A program made the position numbers and the translations under genes. Of a stretch of 52,371 nt of DNA, positions 32,278 through 40,465 are shown piece after piece. The stretch's first letter is position 1, and the number at the start of each line of letters is the position of its first letter. The stretch comes from JAATGA01 sp047605605 (GTDB taxonomy: Bacteria > Pseudomonadota > Alphaproteobacteria > Rhodobacterales > Rhodobacteraceae), in NCBI GenBank assembly GCA_047605605.1, contig JASGFG010000018.1, positions 1 through 52,371 on the forward strand, given 5' to 3'. The notes beneath the pieces were generated by a model that saw only the letters and a program-made list of their open reading frames with translations, was not told where the DNA came from and made no database searches.

Positions 32278-33414
32278 TCAGCGCCCGCGCCAGATCCAGC
32301 CGCCGCCGAAGACCCGGCTGCCCTCGGGGGCATAGAAAACGCAGGCCTGGCCGGCGCTTACCCCATCTTCGGGCGACAGGAGTTCCACCTCTGCCTCGGT
32401 TTCCGACAGCGGGCGGATGACGGCGGGCGCGGGCGGCCGGGTAGAGCGGACCTTGACGTTCAGATGCCATTCCGGGCGGCTGGTCAGAGGTTCATCGCCC
32501 AGCCAGTTGATCTCGCGCACCGGGATGGTGCGGGTGGACAGCGCGGCCTTCGGCCCGACGATCACCCGGCGGGTGGCCGGGTCCAGCCGCACGACATAAA
32601 GCGGCTCGCCCAGGCCGCCGATGCCCAGGCCCTTGCGCTGGCCGATGGTGTAATGGATCACGCCGCGATGGTTGCCCAGGACGCGGCCGTCCATGTCGAC
32701 GATCTCGCCCGGATCGGCCGCGCCGGGGCGCAACTTTTCGATGACGCTGGCGTAATTGCCGTTCGGCACGAAACAGATGTCCTGGCTGTCGGGCTTGTCG
32801 GCCACCGCCAGACCATAGCGCGCCGCCAGGGCCCGCGTTTCGGCCTTGGAGGCCAGATGGCCCAGCGGAAAGCGCAGGTAATCCAGCTGTTCCGGCGTGG
32901 TCGAGAACAGGAAATAGCTCTGGTCCCGGTTCGGATCGGCGGCGCGGTGCAGTTCCGCCCCTTGCGGACCGACGGCGCGCTGGATGTAATGCCCGGTCGC
33001 CATGCAATCGGCATCCAGATCGCGCGCGGTGGCCAGCAGATCCTTGAACTTTACCCGTTCGTTGCAGCGGATGCAGGGCACCGGCGTCGCCCCGGCCAGA
33101 TAGGCATCGGCGAATTCCTCGATCACCGCCTCGCGGAAGGTGTTCTCGTAATCCAGGACGTAATGCGGGAAGCCCACGCTTTCTGCCACCCGCCGCGCGT
33201 CGTGGATGTCGCGGCCCGCACAGCAGGCGCCCTTTTTCGCCAGCGCCGCGCCGTGATCGTAAAGCTGAAGCGTCACGCCCACCACGTCATACCCCTGTTC
33301 GGCCAGCATCGCCGCGACGACAGAGGAATCCACGCCGCCCGACATGGCGACGACCACGCGGGTTTCGGATGGCGGTTTCGCGAGCCCGAGCGAATTGAGG
33401 GGCTGGTCCAGCAT
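32278..33414 (-). CDS. mnmA: tRNA 2-thiouridylase MnmA
   Basis: MnmA activates U34 of tRNAs for Lys, Glu and Gln with ATP and inserts sulfur. The 378-residue product starts MLDQPLNSLGLAKPP. The PP-loop is VVVAMSGGVDSSVVAAML. The catalytic cysteines lie in PVPCIRCNERVKFKDLL and DKPDSQDICFVPNGNY. Another conserved stretch is GHYIQRAV. A further upstream ATG exists but the chosen one matches the family N-terminus. A good promoter lies about 60 bases upstream. The sulfur donor is probably one of the desulfurases of the suf operon (inference). Confidence 0.95.
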   Translation of the reverse strand: MLDQPLNSLGLAKPPSETRVVVAMSGGVDSSVVAAMLAEQGYDVVGVTLQLYDHGAALAKKGACCAGRDIHDARRVAESVGFPHYVLDYENTFREAVIEEFADAYLAGATPVPCIRCNERVKFKDLLATARDLDADCMATGHYIQRAVGPQGAELHRAADPNRDQSYFLFSTTPEQLDYLRFPLGHLASKAETRALAARYGLAVADKPDSQDICFVPNGNYASVIEKLRPGAADPGEIVDMDGRVLGNHRGVIHYTIGQRKGLGIGGLGEPLYVVRLDPATRRVIVGPKAALSTRTIPVREINWLGDEPLTSRPEWHLNVKVRSTRPPAPAVIRPLSETEAEVELLSPEDGVSAGQACVFYAPEGSRVFGGGWIWRGR

Positions 33415-33475
33415 GGGAAAGGCTTTCGGGACGGTTTTCAGGGGGTCTTTGGCCGCATTGCGGCAATCGGCCTGC

Positions 33476-33503
33476 AATATAGGAAAATGCAAGATACTCT
33501 CAA
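33476..33503 (-). promoter_or_regulatory. Putative sigma-70 promoter of mnmA
   Basis: On the minus strand TTGAGA (33503-33498) and TATATT (33481-33476) are separated by 16 bases. The transcript would start about 55 bases before the mnmA ATG. Confidence 0.5.
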
Positions 33504-33569
33504 CCCCTCGCTTCACCCTTGCTTAAGCCTGATCCCTGATCCTGCGACGAAATGAGCGAGGGTTCGGTG

Positions 33570-33848
33570 ATGTTTCTCAAGCGTGTCGACGGGCCGCGTC
33601 AGGTGACCCTGCCGGATGGCAGCATCCTGACGCGCGCCGATCTGCCCCCCGCGGACACCCGCCGCTGGGTCGCCAGCCGCAAGGCCGTGGTGGTCAAGGC
33701 GGTGATTTTCGGGCTGATTCCCGAAACCGAGGCGCTGGAACGCTATGGTCTGTCCGAAGAAGAATTCGCGCTTTGGCGGCAGGCCGTCGAAAAACACGGC
33801 GAGAAGGCCCTGAAGGTCACGGCGATCCAGAAATATAGACAACTTTAG
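33570..33848 (+). CDS. sciP: SciP-family CtrA inhibitor (DUF1153)
   Basis: A 92-residue helix-turn-helix protein that in Caulobacter binds CtrA and blocks its recruitment of RNA polymerase. The start ATG 33570 gives MFLKRVDGPRQVTLPDGSIL and has GAGGG seven bases upstream; an ATG 18 bases earlier has no site. The family core TRADLPPADTRRWVASRKAV is followed by the HTH region EALERYGLSEEEFALWRQAV. It lies 96 bases upstream of ctrA on the same strand, so the inhibitor and its target are neighbours. Confidence 0.9.
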   Translation: MFLKRVDGPRQVTLPDGSILTRADLPPADTRRWVASRKAVVVKAVIFGLIPETEALERYGLSEEEFALWRQAVEKHGEKALKVTAIQKYRQL

Positions 33849-33875
33849 GTTGTTTTTCGCTCCCCCACAGGCAGA

Positions 33876-33891
33876 GTAACGTCGGGTTAAC
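33876..33891. promoter_or_regulatory. CtrA-type box upstream of ctrA
   Basis: GTAACGTCGGGTTAAC matches the CtrA consensus TTAACNNNNNNTTAAC at 9 of 10 defined positions. A further palindromic GTTAAC lies at 33909-33914. Both are in the sciP-ctrA gap, within 70 bases of the ctrA start, which suggests autoregulation. Confidence 0.6.
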
Positions 33892-33944
33892 CATTGGCCG
33901 TCAGTGTCGTTAACGAACAAGGGCCTGTAGCGGAGCTTTCAAAG

Positions 33945-34655
33945 ATGCGAATCCTTCTGGTCGAGGATGATCCTGCCACCTCGCGCAGTATCGAACTGAT
34001 GCTGACCCATGCCAATCTGAACGTCTATTGCACCGATCTGGGCGAAGACGGGATCGACCTGGCAAAGCTCTACGACTACGACCTGATCCTGCTGGACCTC
34101 AACCTGCCGGACATGAGCGGGCATGAGGTGCTGCGTCAGCTGCGGCTTGCGCGGGTGGAAACGCCGATCCTGATCCTGTCGGGGTCGGACGATACCGAAA
34201 GCAAGATCAAGGGCTTCGGCTTCGGCGCCGACGATTACCTGACCAAACCATTCCATCGCGAGGAACTGGTTGCGCGCATCCATGCCATCATCCGCCGCTC
34301 GAAAGGGCACAGCCAGTCGGTGATCCGCACGGGGGCGGTGAATGTGAACCTGGACGCCAAGACGGTGGATGTGGGCGGCAAATCCGTCCATCTGACCGGC
34401 AAGGAATACCAGATGCTGGAACTTCTTTCGCTGCGCAAGGGCACGACGCTGACGAAGGAGATGTTCCTGAACCATCTTTACGGCGGTATGGACGAGCCGG
34501 AACTGAAGATCATCGACGTGTTCATCTGCAAACTGCGCAAGAAGCTGGCCGAGGCGACGGGCGGGCTGAACTACATCGAGACCGTCTGGGGCCGCGGCTA
34601 TGTGCTGCGCGATCCCGGGCCGGGCCAGACCGCGCGCCTGGCCGCCAGCGCCTGA
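33945..34655 (+). CDS. ctrA: Response regulator CtrA
   Basis: A 236-residue OmpR-type response regulator; in alphaproteobacteria it controls cell cycle, motility and, in Rhodobacterales, gene transfer agent and flagellar genes. The receiver domain starts MRILLVEDDPATSRSIELML. The phosphoacceptor is Asp51 (LILLDLNLPD) and the conserved lysine is in YLTKPF. The C-terminal winged helix contains LTGKEYQMLELLSLRKGTTL, followed by TKEMFLNHLYGG and IETVWGRGYVLRDPG. It ends in LAASA, a small-residue tail like the ClpXP degradation signal of Caulobacter CtrA. The start ATG 33945 is nine bases behind GGAG. Confidence 0.96.
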   Translation: MRILLVEDDPATSRSIELMLTHANLNVYCTDLGEDGIDLAKLYDYDLILLDLNLPDMSGHEVLRQLRLARVETPILILSGSDDTESKIKGFGFGADDYLTKPFHREELVARIHAIIRRSKGHSQSVIRTGAVNVNLDAKTVDVGGKSVHLTGKEYQMLELLSLRKGTTLTKEMFLNHLYGGMDEPELKIIDVFICKLRKKLAEATGGLNYIETVWGRGYVLRDPGPGQTARLAASA

Positions 34656-34726
34656 GCGGCCGACTGGACGGGGGCGTTCCGCCCGCCTAAACCTGCGGGT
34701 CAGACCGAAGGGTGCGGAGGGCGGCG

Positions 34727-37021
34727 ATGACCGGGGCGATTGGCGGGGCGATGACCTCAGTTTCCGAACTGACCGAACCGCAGGCGCGTGAGGAACTTGC
34801 GCGTCTGGCCGTGTTGATCGGCGCGGCGAACACCGCGTATCACACGCTGGATGCCCCCGAGATTTCGGATGCCGACTATGACGCGCTGAAACAGCGCAAT
34901 GCGCAGATCGAGGCGCGGTTTCCCGGCCTGAAACGCGGCGATTCGCCTTCGGACCTTGTGGGGGGCGCGCTGGCCGAAGGCTTTGGCAAGATTCGCCACG
35001 AACGCCCGATGCTCAGCCTGGAAAACGGCTTTGCCGAGGCGGATGTGACCGACTTCGACGACCGCGTGCGCCGCTTTCTGAACCGGGCCGAGCCGGTGGC
35101 CTATACGGCCGAGCCGAAGATCGACGGGCTGTCGCTGTCCTTGCGCTATGAAGGCGGCCATCTGGTTCAGGCGGCGACGCGCGGCGATGGCGAAGTGGGT
35201 GAGGATGTGACCGCAAATGCCCGCACCATCGGCGATATTCCGGAACGGCTGGCCAATGCCCCCGCCGTGCTGGAGGTGCGGGGCGAGGTCTATATGTCCC
35301 ACGCCGATTTCGCTGCGCTGAACGAACGGCAGGCGGCGGCGGGGGGCAAGACCTTTGCCAACCCGCGCAATGCCGCCGCCGGGTCGCTGCGGCAGCTGGA
35401 TGCGACGATCACCGCCGCGCGGCCGCTGCGGTTCTTTGCCTATGCCTGGGGCGCGCTGTCCGAACCGCTGTCCGAGACACAACTGGGCGTGATCCACCGG
35501 CTGCGCGATCTGGGGTTTCAGACCAATCCGCTGACCGTGCTTTGCGATGGGCCGGGGGCGATGCTGGACCATTACCGCCTGATCGAACATCAGCGCGCCG
35601 ATCTGGGCTATGACATCGACGGCGTGGTCTACAAGGTGAACGACCTTGCGCTGCAACAGCGGCTCGGCTTCCGCTCCACCACGCCCCGCTGGGCCTTGGC
35701 GCACAAGTTTCCGGCGCAACTGGCTTGGACGACCTTGCTGGCGATCGACATCCAGGTCGGCCGCACCGGCGCATTGTCCCCCGTCGCGCGGTTGCAGCCG
35801 GTGACGGTGGGTGGCGTCGTCGTGTCGAACGCCACCCTGCATAACGAGGATTACATCGCCGGGCGGGATTCAAAGGGCGCCGAGATTCGCAGCGGCAGGG
35901 ACATCCGCATCGGCGACCGGGTGCAGGTCTATCGCGCCGGCGACGTGATCCCAAAGGTGGCTGATGTGGATCTGGCCGAACGGCCCGCGCCCGCCGCGCC
36001 CTATGTCTTTCCCGAGGTCTGCCCCGAATGCGGCAGCCCGGCGGTGCGCGAACCCGGCGATGCCGTGCGCCGCTGCACCGGCGGGCTGATCTGCCCTGCC
36101 CAGGCGGTCGAAAGGCTGCGGCATTTCGTGTCGCGATCCGCCTTCGACATCGAAGGGCTGGGGGCCAAACAGGTGGAGTTCTTCTATGACACCTGCCGCA
36201 TCTCGCAGCCTGCCGACATCTTCACCCTTGCTGGGCGCGACGGGCGGCCCGATGGATTGGTGGCCGATCCGCGCGCCCGCCTGACCCGACAGGATGCCAA
36301 CCCCGAGCGCGCGCGCGACATGCTGGCGCGCCTGGCCGAAACCCTGCGCGGGGCGGGCGTGCCGGTCGATCAGGACGACCTGGATCATGTCGTCGCGGGC
36401 ATCCGGCATCTGGCCGAGAAATATCTGAAACATATCAAGGGCTTTGGCGACAGATCCGCCGGAAATCTTTTCGCTGCGATCGAAGAGCGGCGGAAGATCC
36501 CGCTCGACCGGCTGATCTTTGCACTTGGCATCCGGCATGTGGGCGAGGTGGCGGCCGGGATCGTCGCGCGCCACTATGGCACATGGCGCGCTTTCGAGGC
36601 CGCGATCACCGCGGCGCAGGTGGGCGAGGGTGCCGAATGGGACGACCTGATTTCCGTCAACGGCGTGGGCGAGGTGATGGCGGCCAGTCTGGTCGCGGCC
36701 TTCGCCAACCCGGCCGAACGCGCGGCGATCGACGCGCTGGTGGCGCAGCTTGAGGTGCAGCCGGTCGCGGCGCGGACGCAGGTAGAAAGTCCGGTCGCGG
36801 GGAAAACCGTGGTCTTTACCGGCACGCTGGAAAAGATGACCCGGGCCGAGGCCAAGGCGCGGGCCGAGGCCATGGGGGCAAAGGTCGCGGGCTCGGTTTC
36901 CGCCAGGACCGACCTGCTGGTGGCGGGGCCGGGCGCCGGGTCCAAGGCGAAGGAGGCGGAAAAGCACGGCGTGAAGATCATCGACGAGGATGAGTGGCTG
37001 ACCCTGATCGGGGACGCATGA
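34727..37021 (+). CDS. ligA: NAD-dependent DNA ligase LigA, with an insertion
   Basis: LigA seals nicks using NAD. The product has 764 residues from ATG 34727, behind GGAGG; ATG 34751 is an alternative. The order is domain Ia, adenylation domain (AEPKIDGLSLSLRYEGG with Lys131), OB fold (VGRTGALSPVARL), zinc finger (CPECG, then RRCTGGLIC), HhH domain (LDRLIFALGIRHVGEVAAGI) and BRCT (GKTVVFTGTLEKMTRAEAKA). It is longer than most LigA proteins. Extra residues (about 50 within 502-571) lie between the zinc finger and the HhH repeats and include a likely helix, ERARDMLARLAETLRGAG. The stop overlaps recG as ATGA. Confidence 0.94.
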   Translation: MTGAIGGAMTSVSELTEPQAREELARLAVLIGAANTAYHTLDAPEISDADYDALKQRNAQIEARFPGLKRGDSPSDLVGGALAEGFGKIRHERPMLSLENGFAEADVTDFDDRVRRFLNRAEPVAYTAEPKIDGLSLSLRYEGGHLVQAATRGDGEVGEDVTANARTIGDIPERLANAPAVLEVRGEVYMSHADFAALNERQAAAGGKTFANPRNAAAGSLRQLDATITAARPLRFFAYAWGALSEPLSETQLGVIHRLRDLGFQTNPLTVLCDGPGAMLDHYRLIEHQRADLGYDIDGVVYKVNDLALQQRLGFRSTTPRWALAHKFPAQLAWTTLLAIDIQVGRTGALSPVARLQPVTVGGVVVSNATLHNEDYIAGRDSKGAEIRSGRDIRIGDRVQVYRAGDVIPKVADVDLAERPAPAAPYVFPEVCPECGSPAVREPGDAVRRCTGGLICPAQAVERLRHFVSRSAFDIEGLGAKQVEFFYDTCRISQPADIFTLAGRDGRPDGLVADPRARLTRQDANPERARDMLARLAETLRGAGVPVDQDDLDHVVAGIRHLAEKYLKHIKGFGDRSAGNLFAAIEERRKIPLDRLIFALGIRHVGEVAAGIVARHYGTWRAFEAAITAAQVGEGAEWDDLISVNGVGEVMAASLVAAFANPAERAAIDALVAQLEVQPVAARTQVESPVAGKTVVFTGTLEKMTRAEAKARAEAMGAKVAGSVSARTDLLVAGPGAGSKAKEAEKHGVKIIDEDEWLTLIGDA

Positions 37022-39099
37022 GCCGCCCGGCCGAACTTTTCCCGCTGTTTGCCGAGCTTGAGACGCTGGACGGCGTCGGCCCGAAAACCGCGCGTGCCTT
37101 TGAGGGGCTGGGCGTCGAACGCCCGCGCGACCTGCTGTTCCTGCTGCCGCAGGCGGGCATCGACCGGCGCCGGCGCGACAGCTTGCGCGGGGCCGACCTG
37201 CCCGGCGTGGTGACGGTCGAGGTGGAGGTGCAGATCCATTTCCCACCCCGCACCAAAGGTCGACCATACCGGGTGACTGTTCGCGATGCGGAAACGGAAT
37301 TTCAACTCGTCTTCTTTCACGCGCGCGGCGATTATCTGATGAAACTGTTGCCGCCGGGCGCCCGGCGGCTGGTCTCGGGCCGGGTGGAACTGTTTGACGG
37401 TCAGGCGCAGATGGTCCACCCCGACCATATCCTGCCGCCGGAAGAGGCCGCCGACCTGCCGCTGTTCGAGCCGGTCTATCCCTTGGCCGCAGGGCTGACG
37501 CAGCGTGTCGTCGCCAGGGCCGCGGCCGCCGCGCTGGCCCGCGCGCCCGCGCCGGGCGAATGGATCGACGGCGCCCTGAAGGCGCGCGAGGGCTGGCCGG
37601 ACTGGGCCGAAGCCTTGCAGGCGGCCCATGCCCCGCGGACCGCAGCCGATCTGGCGCCTTCGGACAAGGCGCGCGAGCGGCTGGCCTATGACGAATTTCT
37701 GGCGCATCAGTTGACGCTTTCGCTGGCGCGCAGTGCCTTGCGCCGCACCAAAGGGCAATCTTCGCGCGGAACGCGAAGTTTGCAGGACAAGGTGCTGGCG
37801 TCGCTTCCTTATCGTCCGACGAACGCGCAGATCCGTGCCCTGTCGGAAATCGCCGGGGACATGGAATCGCCGTTGCGGATGAACCGGCTGCTGCAAGGCG
37901 ACGTGGGCGCGGGAAAGACGCTGGTGGCGCTGCTGGCCCTGTTGATCGCGGTCGAGGCCGGCGGGCAAGGCGTGATGATGGCCCCGACCGAGATCCTGGC
38001 TCGCCAGCATCACGAGGGGCTGGCGCCGCTGGCCGCGGCGGCGGGGGTGCGGCTGGACCTTTTGACGGGGCGCGACAAGGGGGCGGAGCGGGCGGCGAAA
38101 CTGGCCGACCTTGCGGCGGGGCGGATCGACATTCTGGTCGGCACCCATGCGGTGTTCCAGAAGGATGTGGAATTTCACGACCTGCGATTGGCGGTCGTCG
38201 ACGAACAGCACCGCTTTGGCGTTGCGCAAAGGATGGAACTGGGGGCCAAGGGTCTGGCCGATGTGCTGGTGATGACGGCGACGCCGATCCCGCGCAGTCT
38301 GGCGCTGGCCAGCTACGGCGACATGGATGTCTCGGTCCTGGATGAAAAACCCGCCGGGCGAAAGCCGATCCGCACCGCGCTGGTGTCCTCGGGCCGGATG
38401 GACGAGGTGGTGGGTCATCTGCGCCGCGCCGTGGACGAGGGGCGGCAGTGCTATTGGGTCTGCCCGCTGGTCGAGGAGTCCGAACTGGTCGACTATGCCA
38501 GCGCCGAGGCGCGCTTTGCCCATCTGCACGCGGCGCTTGGCGATGTGGTGGGACTGGTCCATGGCCAGATGCCGCCCGCCGAAAAGGATGCGGCGATGGC
38601 GCGCTTCGTCGCCGGCGAAACGCGGGTTCTGGTGGCGACCACGGTGATCGAGGTCGGCGTGAACGTGCCCGCCGCCAGCATCATGGTGATCGAACGGGCC
38701 GAGGCCTTTGGCCTGGCGCAGCTGCACCAGTTGCGGGGACGGGTGGGGCGGGGCGAGGCGGATTCGACCTGTCTGCTGATGTATCAGCCGCCCCTGGCCG
38801 AAGGCGCCGAGCGGCGGCTCAAGATCATCCGCGACACCGAGGACGGCTTTCGCATCGCCGAAGAGGATCTGGCCATGCGCGGGGCGGGCGACCTGATCGG
38901 CACGGCGCAATCGGGTCTGCCGAGGTTCCGGGTGGGCGATCTGGAGCGGCAGGCGGGGCTGATGGCCATCGCCCAGACCGATGCGCGGCGGCTCTTGGCC
39001 GACGATCCGGCGCTGGAAAGTGCGCGGGGAAAGGCGGCGCGTCTGCTGTTGTGGCTGTTGGGTCAGGACAGGGCAATCCGGCTGCTGTCCGTGGGTTGA
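37018..39099 (+). CDS. recG: ATP-dependent DNA helicase RecG
   Basis: RecG remodels stalled forks and branched DNA. The 693-residue product has an N-terminal wedge/OB domain with LETLDGVGPKTARAFEGLGV and RPRDLLFLLP. Walker A is GDVGAGKT at 294-301 and the DEQH box is at 395-398 (VVDEQHRFGVAQR). Helicase motifs TATPIPRSLALASYGDMDVS, LHQLRGRVGRGEADSTCLL and a C-terminal RVGDLERQ-type TRG region follow. Its ATG overlaps the ligA stop by four bases, so two repair enzymes are co-translated. Confidence 0.96.
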   Translation: MSRPAELFPLFAELETLDGVGPKTARAFEGLGVERPRDLLFLLPQAGIDRRRRDSLRGADLPGVVTVEVEVQIHFPPRTKGRPYRVTVRDAETEFQLVFFHARGDYLMKLLPPGARRLVSGRVELFDGQAQMVHPDHILPPEEAADLPLFEPVYPLAAGLTQRVVARAAAAALARAPAPGEWIDGALKAREGWPDWAEALQAAHAPRTAADLAPSDKARERLAYDEFLAHQLTLSLARSALRRTKGQSSRGTRSLQDKVLASLPYRPTNAQIRALSEIAGDMESPLRMNRLLQGDVGAGKTLVALLALLIAVEAGGQGVMMAPTEILARQHHEGLAPLAAAAGVRLDLLTGRDKGAERAAKLADLAAGRIDILVGTHAVFQKDVEFHDLRLAVVDEQHRFGVAQRMELGAKGLADVLVMTATPIPRSLALASYGDMDVSVLDEKPAGRKPIRTALVSSGRMDEVVGHLRRAVDEGRQCYWVCPLVEESELVDYASAEARFAHLHAALGDVVGLVHGQMPPAEKDAAMARFVAGETRVLVATTVIEVGVNVPAASIMVIERAEAFGLAQLHQLRGRVGRGEADSTCLLMYQPPLAEGAERRLKIIRDTEDGFRIAEEDLAMRGAGDLIGTAQSGLPRFRVGDLERQAGLMAIAQTDARRLLADDPALESARGKAARLLLWLLGQDRAIRLLSVG

Positions 39100-39108
39100 C
39101 CTGCATTT

Positions 39109-39133
39109 GTTCGCATATGTTCTGAAAAAGTTC
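39109..39133 (+). promoter_or_regulatory. Putative LexA (SOS) box
   Basis: GTTC occurs three times in a row: 39109-39112, 39119-39122 and 39130-39133. The last two form an exact GTTC-N7-GTTC (GTTCTGAAAAAGTTC), the direct-repeat LexA operator established for alphaproteobacteria such as Caulobacter and Rhodobacter. The box lies about 57 bases upstream of a 40-residue ORF. A TTAACC half site follows at 39142-39147. Confidence 0.65.
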
Positions 39134-39189
39134 TTTACACGTTAACCCGATTCGTGAGAACAATCAGGCAACCCACAGAGGAGGCCATG

Positions 39190-39312
39190 ATGTTCTCGGA
39201 AGTGTTTGAAATCCTGTCCCGGTCGCGGTCCACGATGGTGAAGGACGCCGCGGGGGTCGCGTCGCTGTTCGCCCTGCTTTTCGTCGGATTGTATTTGTCC
39301 GGCGCTGCCTGA
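39190..39312 (+). CDS. Small membrane protein, 40 residues, behind a LexA-type box
   Basis: A short ORF from ATG 39190, five bases behind a perfect GAGGAGG (39178-39184); ATG 39187 is too close. The product starts MFSEVFEILSRSRSTMVKDA. A basic N-terminal part with RSRS is followed by one hydrophobic helix (AGVASLFALLFVGLYLSGAA) running to the C-terminus. I do not recognise a named family. The ORF has its own putative LexA operator upstream and a strong terminator 90 bases downstream, so it looks like a complete small transcription unit. The design (SOS box plus tiny single-helix protein) resembles SidA, the 29-residue division inhibitor of Caulobacter; that function is inference only. Confidence 0.65.
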   Translation: MFSEVFEILSRSRSTMVKDAAGVASLFALLFVGLYLSGAA

Positions 39313-39403
39313 TCTGCCTGCGGTCTTGTCCGGCGCGGGCGTTCCTGTCCCCGGAAGGCTGTCCCCGCCTTCCCCTGCCTGCCGCCGGTTGACACGCTTC
39401 CTT

Positions 39404-39443
39404 GCCGCCGCCGTCCAGTCCCGGACGCGCGGCGGTTTTTTTT
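39404..39443 (+). terminator. Strong rho-independent terminator
   Basis: A GC-rich stem (CCGCCG and GTCC pairing with GGAC and CGGCGG) at 39404-39435 is followed by eight T residues (39436-39443). It is the clearest terminator in the window and closes the unit of the 40-residue ORF. The stretch 39313-39403 shows no gene. Confidence 0.85.
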
Positions 39444-39449
39444 GCGGAA

Positions 39450-39520
39450 GGGGGCGCTGGCGCCCCCTCTTGGCTTGACGGCCAATTCACCCCCCGAGGA
39501 TATTTGTCGCCAAGAGGAAG
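39450..39520 (+). repeat. Dispersed intergenic repeat, copy E
   Basis: A perfect hairpin GGGGGCGC-TG-GCGCCCCC (39450-39467) is followed by TCTTGGCTTGACGGCCAATTCA (split here as TCTTGGCTTGACG and GCCAATTCA), the core CCCCCCGAGGATATTTG and a tail CGCCAAGAGGAAGGG. It is the closest relative of copy A. It lies at the 3' side of the IscU-like gene. Confidence 0.8.
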
Positions 39521-39530
39521 GGCCGCGCGG

Positions 39531-39977
39531 TCAAGGGGCGGCGCCCGATTCGGCCTCGGCCACGGCGGCGCAGGCGGCATCCAGCGCCAGCAGGATCGAG
39601 GCATGGCGGTTGCGGTAATCGCGCGCGGGGGTCAGGGCATCATAGCCGTCGAAGGGCGGGGGCGGGGGCGGGCCGCCCTCCAGCATCGCGGCGACGGCGG
39701 CGCGGGCGGCTGCAAGCTCGGCCTGCGTCCGGCCCAGAATCACCCGGCCAAGGATCGAGGCCGAGGCCTGGCCAAGGGCGCAGGCCCGGACATCCTGGGC
39801 GAATGCGGCGATGCGGCCGTCTTGCAGCGTGACATCCGCCGTCACCGTCGATCCGCACAGCGCAGAGCGTCTGCGCGCCGTGCCCTGCGGTGCGGGCAGG
39901 CGGCCGGTCAGGGGGATATCCGCCGCCAGTTCCAGCAGCCGGCCGGAATAGAGGGTGATCAGATCGCTGTCGGCCAT
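39531..39977 (-). CDS. IscU/NifU-like Fe-S scaffold, divergent
   Basis: A 148-residue relative of IscU. The first two scaffold cysteines are present: Cys41 in SALCGST and Cys66 in VRACALGQASASIL. The third, normally in an HCS motif, is replaced: the segment reads RNRHASILLALDAAC, with Ala126 after His125 and a cysteine only at 136. The usual Asp of CGD is Ser43. It also has a proline run (GPPPPPPFDG). It may therefore transfer or bind clusters differently from a true scaffold. It is not next to the suf operon but is divergent from hisI, with 56 bases between starts. Confidence 0.82.
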   Translation of the reverse strand: MADSDLITLYSGRLLELAADIPLTGRLPAPQGTARRRSALCGSTVTADVTLQDGRIAAFAQDVRACALGQASASILGRVILGRTQAELAAARAAVAAMLEGGPPPPPPFDGYDALTPARDYRNRHASILLALDAACAAVAEAESGAAP

Positions 39978-40033
39978 GGCAAACCCTTGTCTTTGTCCCT
40001 AGATAGGCGCGCGCCCCGCAAAGGAGAAGTCCG

Positions 40034-40396
40034 ATGAGTTTCGATCCCGCCAGCCTGAAGTTCGACGCCCATGGCCTGATCCCCTGCATCGCGCAGGATG
40101 CCGCCAGTGGCGAGGTGCTGATGTTCGCCTGGATGAACGCCGAATCGGTCGCCCGCACGCTGGAGACCGGACGAGTCACCTACTGGAGCCGGTCGCGCAA
40201 GGCCCTCTGGATCAAGGGCGAAAGCTCTGGCCACATTCAGCGGCTGGTCGAGCTGCGCATCGACTGCGACCGCGATTGCCTGCTGGCTCTGGTCGCGCAG
40301 GAGGGGCCGGCCTGCCACACCAACCGTCGGTCGTGCTTTTACACCGCGCTGCGGGGCGGCGAAGAGGTGGAGATCATGAAGCCGATGGCGGGCTGA
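40034..40396 (+). CDS. hisI: Phosphoribosyl-AMP cyclohydrolase HisI
   Basis: HisI opens the adenine ring of PR-AMP in the third step of histidine synthesis, using zinc and magnesium. The 120-residue protein is the stand-alone form without the HisE domain. Motifs are MFAWMNAESVARTLETGRVT, YWSRSRKALWIKGESSGHIQ, the metal-binding IDCDRDCLLALV and CHTNRRSCFYTAL. AAAGGAG precedes ATG 40034. Confidence 0.96.
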   Translation: MSFDPASLKFDAHGLIPCIAQDAASGEVLMFAWMNAESVARTLETGRVTYWSRSRKALWIKGESSGHIQRLVELRIDCDRDCLLALVAQEGPACHTNRRSCFYTALRGGEEVEIMKPMAG

Positions 40397-40465
40397 GGCG
40401 GGACCGCCCAAGCCTGCCGGAAAGCGTAGCGCAAGGGTGCGGGCTGCGGCCCATGCGCGCCCGGC

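Noticed and set aside
32099..32335. A 78-codon plus-strand ORF after lpxB
   Set aside because: It runs into the mnmA 3' end in antisense, begins inside repeat H and has no recognisable domain or good ribosome binding site.
39389..39394. TTGACA as a promoter after the 40-residue ORF
   Set aside because: No -10 is found at suitable distance and a strong terminator follows at once.
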